DNA of 7,222 nt, from positions 1 to 7,222 of the forward strand of contig JACCUC010000110.1 in the NCBI GenBank assembly GCA_013812065.1, given 5' to 3'. Under the pieces are notes generated by a model, which was given only the letters and a program-made list of their open reading frames with translations, searched no databases and was not told the origin of the DNA. The stretch is from Thermoleophilaceae bacterium (GTDB lineage Bacteria > Actinomycetota > Thermoleophilia > Solirubrobacterales > Thermoleophilaceae). Both the position numbers and the translations under genes were made by a program. Below, piece after piece: positions 1-7,222 of the stretch (position 1 is its first letter; the number at the start of each line of letters is the position of its first letter).

Positions 1-508
1 GCCCGGTGCCCGTCGCAGGCGGGCGTCGTGGCCCCGCTCGTCGCCACAGGCGGCGGGCCAGCCCGAGCTCGCGCCATTCGGGGCGACCGTTGACGACCGC
101 ACGGGTTCCCCCGCCCGCCACCGTCACGTGAGCGAGCTCCCGCCGGATGGCGAAGTCGACGGCCCCGGCCTCGAGCTCGCGCGCGGGGCCTGCAGCGTTA
201 GCGCGCGATCCCGACCCGATCTCCGCGAGCCGCTCGGCGTCGACGCCCGCGGCCTCGCGGGTCCGCGCGAGGGTCTTGTCGAGCAGCCGCGCGGCGCTGT
301 TGGCCCGGGTCTCGAGCTCTCGCTCGACCGCGCCGCGCGCGATCAGCGTCGTCCCCGCGCCGACGAGCATCGCGATCAGCACCAGGCCGAGACCGAACGG
401 GACGAGCGTCTGGGTGCGCACCGACGAGCGCAGCGGACCGCCGGCCTTAGCGTCGCGCTCGGCACCTGGCCCGCCCTCGGCGGGGCGCTTGAGGACGGCG
501 GAGGCCAT
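1..508 (-). CDS. N-terminal part of a single-pass membrane protein, probably a sensor/signalling protein (partial)
   Basis: An open frame runs from ATG at 508 to the window edge without a stop (169 codons, C-terminus outside). It begins with a polar, basic leader of about 33 residues ending RSSVRTQ. One hydrophobic segment follows at residues 34-56 (TLVPFGLGLVLIAMLVGAG...), then a charged, Ala/Glu/Arg-rich, coiled-coil-like stretch (about 58-100, GAVERELETRANSAARLLDK). Basic residues before the helix suggest an N-in, C-out topology. This layout is typical of membrane histidine kinases, cyclases or diguanylate cyclases with an extracytoplasmic sensor region, but no catalytic domain lies inside the window, so the function is inference. 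No Shine-Dalgarno sequence precedes ATG 508; an in-frame GTG at 553 is an alternative start. The last 20 or so codons are Arg/Pro-rich, so a frame error close to the edge cannot be excluded. The oxidoreductase gene ends 100 nt upstream. Confidence 0.6.
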   Translation of the reverse strand, partial: MASAVLKRPAEGGPGAERDAKAGGPLRSSVRTQTLVPFGLGLVLIAMLVGAGTTLIARGAVERELETRANSAARLLDKTLARTREAAGVDAERLAEIGSGSRANAAGPARELEAGAVDFAIRRELAHVTVAGGGTRAVVNGRPEWRELGLARRLWRRAGPRRPPATGTG

Positions 509-552
509 GTCGCTAGCTATTCGGCCCTCTGGGCCGGCGACTTGAGCGTGCA

Positions 553-595
553 CCCCCGCGGACCGGCGACCTTTCGTGTCGCGACGCCGCGGGGG
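553..595 (-). terminator. Long-loop inverted repeat between the oxidoreductase gene and the membrane-protein gene (candidate terminator)
   Basis: CCCCCGCGG at 553-561 is perfectly complementary to CCGCGGGGG at 587-595. Nested inside is a second stem, GCGAC (566-570) with GTCGC (578-582), closing a 7-nt loop. The structure lies 13 nt after the oxidoreductase stop codon. There is no T-run on either side, so a factor-independent terminator is only one possibility; an mRNA processing or leader structure for the next gene is equally possible. If the membrane protein started at GTG 553 the repeat would sit just before its start. Confidence 0.35.
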
Positions 596-608
596 CGGGC
601 GGCGCGGC

Positions 609-1964
609 TCAGGCCTCGAGCGCCCGCACCGCGTTCGTGAAGCCCTCGGCGTAGGTCGGAAACTGGGACACGGTGTCTCGCAGGACCTCGAGCGGAGCGC
701 GCAGCTTGATCGCCATCGCGGCCTGGTGAATCCACTCCCCGGCGAGCGGCGCCACCGCCCACGTCCCGACGAGCAGTCCCCGCTCGCGGTCGGCCACGAG
801 CTCAAGCTCCTGGCCTCGGGGCTCCTGCTCGTAGGTCACCGGACGCGCGATCGACGCCACGAGGTCGAGGCGGGCGGTCGCCACGTCCAGGCCCTCGGCG
901 CGAGCCTGTTCGGCGGTGAGCCCGACGGCGGCGACCTCGGCATCGCTGAACACCACGCGCGGGATCGCCGCGTAGTCGGCGCGAGCGTCCTGGCCGAGGA
1001 TGTCTGCGGTCGCGATGCGGGCCTGGTAGGTCCCGACGTGCGTGAAGGCCGCGACACCCGTCACGTCGCCGATCGCCCAGACCCCATCGCCGGCGCGGCA
1101 GCGCTCGTCGACCGGCACCTCACCGCCCTCCCCGAGCTCGATCCCCGCCTGGTCGAGGCCGAGATCGCCGGTGCGGGGGCGCCGGCCGATGGCCACGAGC
1201 AGCTCGGCCCCCGAGACCGGCTCTCCGCCGTCGAGCGAGACCCTGCGGCGCCCGTCCCCGTCGCGATCCACCCGGGTCGCCCGCGCGCCGGTGCGCACCT
1301 CGATTCCCTCGTCGCGCAGCGCCTCGGCGAGCAGTTCCCCGACGCGCGGGTCCTCGCGCGGCAGGAGACGGTCCGAGGCGTGCACGAGCGTCACCTCCGC
1401 GCCCACCCGGCGCAGGAACTGACTCAGCTCGAGCCCCACCGGGCCGCCGCCGAGCACGACCACCGACTCCGGCACCTCCGAGAGCAGAGTGGCCTCGCGG
1501 TTGGTCCAGTAGCCGGCCTCCTCGAGCCCCTCGATCGCGGGGACGTCGGCCGTGGTTCCCGAGGCCACGACGATGCGGTCGGTCTCCAGCGTCTCGCCCG
1601 CGACCTCGACCCGGCCCGGCCCGACGACACGGGCGGGGCCACGGTAGAGCGTCGCACCCTTCTCCTCGAGCGCCCCGGCGGGCGCGGAGTCGTCGAGGTG
1701 GCGGACCATCTCGTCGCGGTAGGCCGCGACCTCGGAGAAGCGCTGCTCGGGCTCGCCGAGCCCCGCGGCCCGGCGCGCGTCCGAACGAGCCTCGGGCGGG
1801 CGCAGGAGGGTCTTGCTCGGGATGCACGCCCAGTAGGGGCACTCGCCACCGACGAGCTCGCGCTCGCATGCGGCCACCCGCAGGCCCGCGTCCGCGAGCT
1901 GGCCGGCCGCGCCGCGCCCCGCCGGCCCGGTGCCGATCACCACGGCGTCGTATCGCTCCGGCAA
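609..1964 (-). CDS. Class I pyridine nucleotide-disulfide oxidoreductase (FAD, NAD(P)H), dihydrolipoamide dehydrogenase-like
   Basis: This 451-residue cytoplasmic flavoprotein has the normal length for the family. The FAD-binding Rossmann motif GTGPAG is at residues 11-16, with a ribose-binding acid at E34. The redox disulfide is C42/C47 in GGECPYWACIPSK. The NAD(P)-binding motif GGGPVG is at 172-177, the second FAD motif IGD at 298-300, and a C-terminal dimerisation domain follows. Such enzymes pass electrons from NAD(P)H through FAD to the disulfide and on to a substrate such as lipoamide, glutathione, mycothiol, a metal or a quinone. The usual C-terminal HPTxxE catalytic pair is altered: it reads FPTYAE (435-440), with Phe where the active-site His should be and the Glu kept. 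This argues against a standard lipoamide dehydrogenase or glutathione/mycothione reductase and leaves the substrate open. The start is TTG, chosen because a perfect AGGAGG lies 6 nt upstream. The gene stands alone, with gaps of 152 nt before and 100 nt after. Confidence 0.9.
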   Translation of the reverse strand: MPERYDAVVIGTGPAGRGAAGQLADAGLRVAACERELVGGECPYWACIPSKTLLRPPEARSDARRAAGLGEPEQRFSEVAAYRDEMVRHLDDSAPAGALEEKGATLYRGPARVVGPGRVEVAGETLETDRIVVASGTTADVPAIEGLEEAGYWTNREATLLSEVPESVVVLGGGPVGLELSQFLRRVGAEVTLVHASDRLLPREDPRVGELLAEALRDEGIEVRTGARATRVDRDGDGRRRVSLDGGEPVSGAELLVAIGRRPRTGDLGLDQAGIELGEGGEVPVDERCRAGDGVWAIGDVTGVAAFTHVGTYQARIATADILGQDARADYAAIPRVVFSDAEVAAVGLTAEQARAEGLDVATARLDLVASIARPVTYEQEPRGQELELVADRERGLLVGTWAVAPLAGEWIHQAAMAIKLRAPLEVLRDTVSQFPTYAEGFTNAVRALEA

Positions 1965-1970
1965 GGTCAG

Positions 1971-1976
1971 CCTCCT
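1971..1976 (-). promoter_or_regulatory. Shine-Dalgarno sequence AGGAGG for the oxidoreductase
   Basis: On the minus strand AGGAGG is followed by CTGACC and then the TTG start codon at 1964. It is a full match to the anti-Shine-Dalgarno core at near-ideal 6-nt spacing. It fixes a non-ATG start, and it is the only strong ribosome binding site in front of any gene in this window. Confidence 0.85.
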
Positions 1977-1996
1977 GCGTTCTCGAGTGTCCGTCC

Positions 1997-2016
1997 CTCT
2001 CGCTTCCCCGCGAGGG
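1997..2016 (-). repeat. Small hairpin in the gap upstream of the oxidoreductase
   Basis: CTCTCGC at 1997-2003 pairs with GCGAGGG at 2010-2016 (7 bp including one G-T wobble) around a 6-nt loop. It sits in the 152-nt gap between the acyltransferase stop and the oxidoreductase start. No T-run follows it and no convincing promoter is visible in this gap. It could be a weak terminator after the acyltransferase or part of the oxidoreductase mRNA leader; it could also be chance in GC-rich DNA. Confidence 0.25.
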
Positions 2017-2116
2017 TCGGCGCTACTCGGCGAAGGCCTTACGGGAAGGTGAAGGCGAGCCGCTCAGGCGCGGGCGGGATCGGCGTCCGGTCACACCTCA
2101 CCGGGACCGCCGGCCC

Positions 2117-2749
2117 TCACCCGGCTCCCACGTCCGTGGCCTCGGGCGGAACGACGGCGAGCCCGACCGGATACTCGATGGGCCGGATCACGCGCGCCGG
2201 CGACCCCGCCGCGATCACCCGTGCCGGAAGGTCCTGGGTCACCACGGAATTCGCGCCAACGACGCAGCGCTCCCCGATGGTGACCCCGCTCGTGACCACG
2301 ACGTTCGCACCGAGCCAGCAGTTCGGACCGATGTGCGTCGGCCCCTTCGAAGTGAAGCCCTGCCACGGGACCGGCACGGCCGGGTCGTCGAAGCGGTGGG
2401 AGGCGTCGGAGACGAAGCAGCCGTTGGCGAGCATCGTGTGATCGCCGATCGTCACCTCGTGCTGGGCGGCCACCATCGTGGCGATGTTGAGGAAGCACCC
2501 GGCCCCGATCCGCACGCGCCCCTCGGGCGCGATCGTGATCCAGCACTGGGGCTCGAGCAGGGTGTGGGCCCCGACCTCGAGCCGGCCGTCGTCGAGCGCC
2601 TCGAGCACGTTCCCCTGGATCGGCCAGCGCACGAAGGCCTGGCGGCGGAGCATGTGCAGGTGGATGCGGGCGCGCCGCCAGGGCAGCGTGTTGCGCTCGT
2701 ACCAGCGCCACTTCTGGAGGTAGAGCTTGAGACGGGAGTCGAGCGTCAC
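2117..2749 (-). CDS. Left-handed beta-helix (hexapeptide repeat) O-acyltransferase, acetyltransferase-like
   Basis: This 210-residue protein has a basic, Trp/Arg-rich helical N-terminus (about 1-45, KWRWYERNTLPWRRARIHLHM). A run of hexapeptide turns follows from about 57 to 175: LEVGAHT, VRIGAGC, VTIGDHT, THIGPNC, VTIGERC, VVGANS. It ends with the GSPARVIRP closing motif (182-190) seen in this superfamily. The loop SDASHRFDDP carries H118 in the position of the catalytic His of xenobiotic, maltose and colanic-acid acetyltransferases. Known relatives form trimers and transfer acetyl or other acyl groups from CoA to sugar hydroxyls, so a role in modifying an envelope or capsule glycan is the likely job; the acceptor cannot be read from sequence. 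The start is GTG at 2749, directly abutting the vapC stop (TGAGTG). There is no clear ribosome binding site, which suggests translational coupling. An internal ATG at residue 33 would give a shorter form that keeps the beta-helix. Confidence 0.88.
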   Translation of the reverse strand: MTLDSRLKLYLQKWRWYERNTLPWRRARIHLHMLRRQAFVRWPIQGNVLEALDDGRLEVGAHTLLEPQCWITIAPEGRVRIGAGCFLNIATMVAAQHEVTIGDHTMLANGCFVSDASHRFDDPAVPVPWQGFTSKGPTHIGPNCWLGANVVVTSGVTIGERCVVGANSVVTQDLPARVIAAGSPARVIRPIEYPVGLAVVPPEATDVGAG

Positions 2750-3142
2750 TCAGGCGAAGAGCTCGATCTCGCACGCCGTTCCCGACGCCCGCGCCAGCCG
2801 GGCATCCGTGGTGAGCAGTGGGGCGCCCAGCGCCTCGGCGAGGGCGACGTAGCTCGCGTCGTACGCCGTGAGGTTTTCGCGCAGCTCCCACACCCGTCGC
2901 ATCAGAGGCTCATGCGGGTGGCGAACTATGGCGAGGCGCGATAGGTCGAGCAGGGCCGACTCGCCAGCCTCCAGATCGAGCTCGCGACGGAGCACGATCC
3001 GGCGTAGGGCGTTGGCGACCTCGAGCTCGAGGAGGTGAGGTGCGTGGACGGTGTGATCGTCGATGCGCTTCCAGAGCCGCAGCGCTGTCGGATAATCGTT
3101 CGTGACAATCGCGACGGCGACCGACGAGTCTCCGACGATCAC
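2750..3142 (-). CDS. vapC: PIN-domain toxin, VapC family ribonuclease
   Basis: This 130-residue protein has the usual VapC length and all four acidic residues expected of a PIN nuclease. D5 is in GDSSV, E41 in ELEVANALRR, D95 in TAYDASYVALAE and D113 in LLTTDARLA. These bind Mg2+/Mn2+ in the active site. VapC toxins cleave tRNA or rRNA and stop translation unless bound by VapB; which RNA this one cuts cannot be told from sequence. The start is GTG at 3142, and it overlaps the antitoxin stop by 4 nt (GTGA), the standard arrangement for coupled antitoxin-toxin expression. The acyltransferase start codon follows the stop immediately. No residue is missing, so the toxin looks intact. Confidence 0.92.
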   Translation of the reverse strand: MIVGDSSVAVAIVTNDYPTALRLWKRIDDHTVHAPHLLELEVANALRRIVLRRELDLEAGESALLDLSRLAIVRHPHEPLMRRVWELRENLTAYDASYVALAEALGAPLLTTDARLARASGTACEIELFA

Positions 3143-3375
3143 GACCTCGCGTCGCGGTCCTCGCGGATGATGCGGGCGATCTCCGCCCCACCGAGGTGCA
3201 GCGGAGGCTTACCCGTCAGGCGCTCACGCATCTCCTCCATCGTGGGGCGCTCAGCCAAGCGGACCATCTCCGCCAGTACGTAGTCGGACAGGCTTACTCC
3301 AGCCTCCGCTGCCCGGATCTTGAGCGTCCGGTGGACGTCGTCGGGGACGTTCCGAACCTGGAGCATCTTCGACAC
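3139..3375 (-). CDS. vapB: VapB-type antitoxin, FitA-like ribbon-helix-helix protein
   Basis: The protein is 78 residues from GTG at 3375 (MSKMLQVRNVPDDVHRTL...). The N-terminal half (about 3-46) is a ribbon-helix-helix DNA-binding domain. The strand is MLQVRNV and the helices are PDDVHRTLKIRAAEAG and SLSDYVLAEMVRLAERPT, the pattern of FitA-like VapB proteins. The C-terminal tail (about 47-78, ending EIARIIREDRDARS) is the part that normally wraps around and blocks the toxin. In this family a dimer also represses its own operon, with VapC as co-repressor. The frame is open to an ATG at 3405 (88 residues), but the added 10 residues look unlike the family and would begin inside the putative operator. 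GTG 3375 fits family N-termini and the candidate -10 box; ATG 3366 (75 residues) is a further option. The uvrA stop lies 95 nt upstream. Confidence 0.85.
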   Translation of the reverse strand: MSKMLQVRNVPDDVHRTLKIRAAEAGVSLSDYVLAEMVRLAERPTMEEMRERLTGKPPLHLGGAEIARIIREDRDARS

Positions 3376-3381
3376 GCGATG

Positions 3382-3405
3382 CACATTAGCGCATGTGATA
3401 CACAT
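3382..3405. promoter_or_regulatory. Candidate VapB/VapBC operator: alternating CACAT/ATGTG half-sites
   Basis: Three 5-bp half-sites alternate in orientation: CACAT (3382-3386), six bases, ATGTG (3393-3397), three bases, CACAT (3401-3405). They form two overlapping inverted repeats. They cover the candidate -10 box and end 7 bp before the vapB start. Ribbon-helix-helix antitoxins usually bind short inverted repeats at their own promoter, so this is the natural operator candidate. The assignment is inference from position and symmetry. Confidence 0.5.
3383..3388 (-). promoter_or_regulatory. Candidate -10 box of the vapBC promoter (TAATGT)
   Basis: On the minus strand TAATGT matches the actinobacterial TANNNT -10 pattern. 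It ends 7 bases before the GTG start of vapB at 3375, which would place transcription start at or next to the start codon and give a leaderless mRNA. No Shine-Dalgarno sequence precedes GTG 3375. No recognisable -35 element is seen 16-18 bases upstream, so this rests on the -10 box and its spacing alone. Confidence 0.4.
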
Positions 3406-3470
3406 GTAGCTGAGGCGGCCGTAGGCACCGGACGCCTAAGAGCACTCAAAATCGGCTGACGGAAGGCTTC

Positions 3471-6389
<2,919 letters not shown>

Positions 6390-6395
6390 ATAACC

Positions 6396-6401
6396 AGTCT
6401 A
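6396..6401 (-). promoter_or_regulatory. Candidate -10 box of the uvrA promoter (TAGACT)
   Basis: On the minus strand TAGACT (TANNNT pattern) is followed by GGTTAT and then the GTG start of uvrA at 6389. Transcription starting 6-7 bases downstream of the box would begin at the start codon itself, giving a leaderless message. This agrees with the lack of a ribosome binding site. No good -35 element is visible. Upstream lie the 8-bp inverted repeat at 6403-6442 and the terminator-like hairpin of the preceding gene. Confidence 0.45.
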
Positions 6402-6402
6402 G

Positions 6403-6442
6403 TTCCGGGGGCGGCGCCGAAAGGTTGCCCGGGGCCCCGGAA
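6403..6442. repeat. Inverted repeat TTCCGGGG-N24-CCCCGGAA upstream of uvrA
   Basis: TTCCGGGG at 6403-6410 is perfectly matched by CCCCGGAA at 6435-6442. The right arm overlaps a 12-bp perfect palindrome, CCGGGGCCCCGG (6429-6440). The repeat lies just upstream of the candidate uvrA -10 box, with its centre near the expected -35 position. It might be an operator, but short GC palindromes arise easily in DNA of this composition. Confidence 0.35.
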
Positions 6443-6457
6443 TCCCGCTCGATGCGA

Positions 6458-6485
6458 GAGGGGCCGGCCTCGCGGCCGGCCCCTC
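6458..6485 (-). terminator. Terminator-like hairpin after the DUF11-like gene
   Basis: GAGGGGCCGGCC (6458-6469) and GGCCGGCCCCTC (6474-6485) form a perfect 12-bp stem around a 4-nt loop. It begins 25 nt after the TAA stop of the surface-protein gene. No T-tract follows on the minus strand, but GC-rich actinobacteria often use strong hairpins without one. It separates that gene from the uvrA promoter and is the strongest secondary structure in the window. Confidence 0.7.
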
Positions 6486-6510
6486 GGAGCCTCGTCCTTC
6501 CCATGCCTGT

Positions 6511-7222
6511 TTACGAACCGGCCTGCGTGCCTCCCAGCTGGATCACGAACTCGTCGTCGAAGAAGTCCGCACCCGCCGGGCCCGGATCGAACGGATCGCC
6601 ATCCGTGAGCTCCTGCTCCCGCCCGTCGGAGCAGACGAGCGTCAGCGGGTCGAGGAAGCCGAAATTGACGAACCCTCGGTTGGCGATGACCTGGAGCCGA
6701 TCGCCGTCCTCCGCCTGTCGAGCGGGCTGCCGAAGCCGAAGATCGCGGAGGAGTTCGGGAGGCCGTCGTCGTCCTCGAAGATCGTCTGCCCGTTGAGGCG
6801 GACCTCGAGGTCGCTGACGACATCGATCTCGTCGCCGCCGGCGTCCGGTAAGAACGGCGAATCGGAGTCCCCGCCGATCAGCGTCACCGGCCCGCTCCCG
6901 CACGCGAGCGCATCGCCGACGGGCTTCGGCCGCTCGTTCTCATGCACCTTGAAGCGCTGCTTGTCGTTGTTGTTGGTCGGATCGGAGTCGGGCGTGGTGC
7001 TCTCCACGAAGACGTGCGTGCGGAAGCGCCTGTCCTGGCGGAACTCGCCGGAGAACTTGAGCTCGATCTGGGCACCGGCGGAGAGGTCGCCGAAACTGCA
7101 GACCATGCGACCCTCGCCCTCGGGGTTGGTCTCGCACTCGCCGTCGTGGTTGACCTTGTCGAGGTCGAAGGCATGCGGCGTGGAGACGATGATCTTGACG
7201 TCGCGGGCGACGCCGGGACCGT
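6511..7222 (-). CDS. C-terminal part of a DUF11/CARDB-like extracytoplasmic protein, frameshifted (partial)
   Basis: The frame enters from the right edge and is open from 7220 down to a stop at 6642. About 235 residues of the protein lie in the window. Residues encoded by about 7220-6950 resemble one DUF11-type immunoglobulin-like repeat: a strand VKIIVSTP, a Cys-containing segment GECETN...MVCSFGDLSAGAQIELKF, and the closing TPDSDPTNNND typical of the family. Such repeats occur in secreted or wall-attached proteins. The following segment (GDALACGSGPVTLIGGDSD... to FGFGSPLD) is acidic and unrecognised. Near 6714-6722 the sensible frame changes: the first frame turns Arg/Ser-rich and stops at 6642, while another frame continues RQAEDGDRLQVIANRGFVNF... 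to FVIQLGGTQAGS and TAA at 6511-6513. One missing base would explain this. Whether it is a real mutation or a sequencing error cannot be told. A signal peptide, if any, is outside the window. Confidence 0.7.
6714..6722 (-). other. Apparent -1 frameshift in the DUF11-like gene
   Basis: Upstream codons read FGFGSPLD in one frame (D codon at 6719-6717). Downstream codons read QAEDGDRLQVIANRG in another (Q codon at 6717-6715). Each frame looks like normal acidic, high-GC3 protein on only one side of this point and Arg-rich nonsense on the other. Restoring one base, for example between GAC and CAG, would join them. No slippery heptamer is present, so programmed frameshifting is unlikely. Confidence 0.65.

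Noticed and set aside
517..762. Minus-strand 81-codon frame between the oxidoreductase and the membrane protein
   Set aside because: It overlaps the 3' end of the oxidoreductase in another frame and is Arg/Gly/Ala-rich without recognisable features.
576..2441. Long plus-strand open frame (621 codons) opposite the oxidoreductase and acyltransferase
   Set aside because: It is Arg/Asp/Gly-rich with no domain and spans two unrelated genes and their gap. It is an antisense shadow caused by high GC.
2091..2891. Minus-strand 266-codon frame overlapping the acyltransferase
   Set aside because: It is Arg/Gly/Pro-rich and shares its span with a recognisable hexapeptide protein in another frame. It also crosses the vapC end.
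3421..3470. Possible tRNA 3' end or uvrA terminator in the uvrA-vapB gap
   Set aside because: There are only weak hairpins (TAGGC/GCCTA and GGAA/TTCC), with no T-loop consensus, no cloverleaf and no T-run.
6710..6730. Programmed ribosomal frameshift in the DUF11-like gene
   Set aside because: No slippery heptamer and no downstream pseudoknot or hairpin is visible at the junction. A lost base is simpler.

Overview
The window is very GC-rich (roughly 70% by eye). It has strong G/C bias at third codon positions, frequent GTG/TTG starts and long meaningless antisense ORFs. Every credible gene is on the minus strand. UvrA is of ordinary bacterial type, and together with the FitA-like VapB and the GECPYWACIPSK-type flavoprotein this points to a high-GC actinobacterium. 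Something near Thermoleophilia/Solirubrobacterales is my best guess from style, not a demonstrated assignment.

In the direction of transcription (right to left), the window opens with the C-terminal part of a DUF11-like extracytoplasmic protein (7222 to 6511). Its reading frame is broken by an apparent single-base loss near 6714-6722, and it is followed by a perfect 12-bp terminator-like hairpin. A 121-nt gap then holds a candidate promoter for uvrA (6389 to 3471), a complete 972-residue excision-repair damage sensor. A 95-nt gap with a candidate promoter and a CACAT/ATGTG repeat cluster leads into a vapB-vapC toxin-antitoxin pair (3375 to 2750, 4-nt overlap). A left-handed beta-helix acyltransferase (2749 to 2117) follows with no intervening bases. 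After a 152-nt gap comes a class I flavin disulfide oxidoreductase (1964 to 609), started by TTG behind a perfect AGGAGG. After a further 100-nt gap with a long-loop inverted repeat comes the N-terminus of a single-pass membrane protein (508 to beyond base 1).

The genes do not form one obvious pathway. UvrA belongs to nucleotide excision repair, and the oxidoreductase probably to redox or thiol metabolism. VapBC is a small mobile-type module with its own control region. The acyltransferase may be translationally coupled to vapC, which is the least expected link here. I see no RNA genes, CRISPR array, insertion sequence or attachment site, and no gene-free stretch longer than about 150 bases. 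I do not see convincing evidence for a wholly new system. The items most worth checking are the possible leaderless starts of uvrA and vapB, the vapBC operator and its third gene, the missing catalytic histidine of the flavoprotein, and the frameshift in the surface protein.
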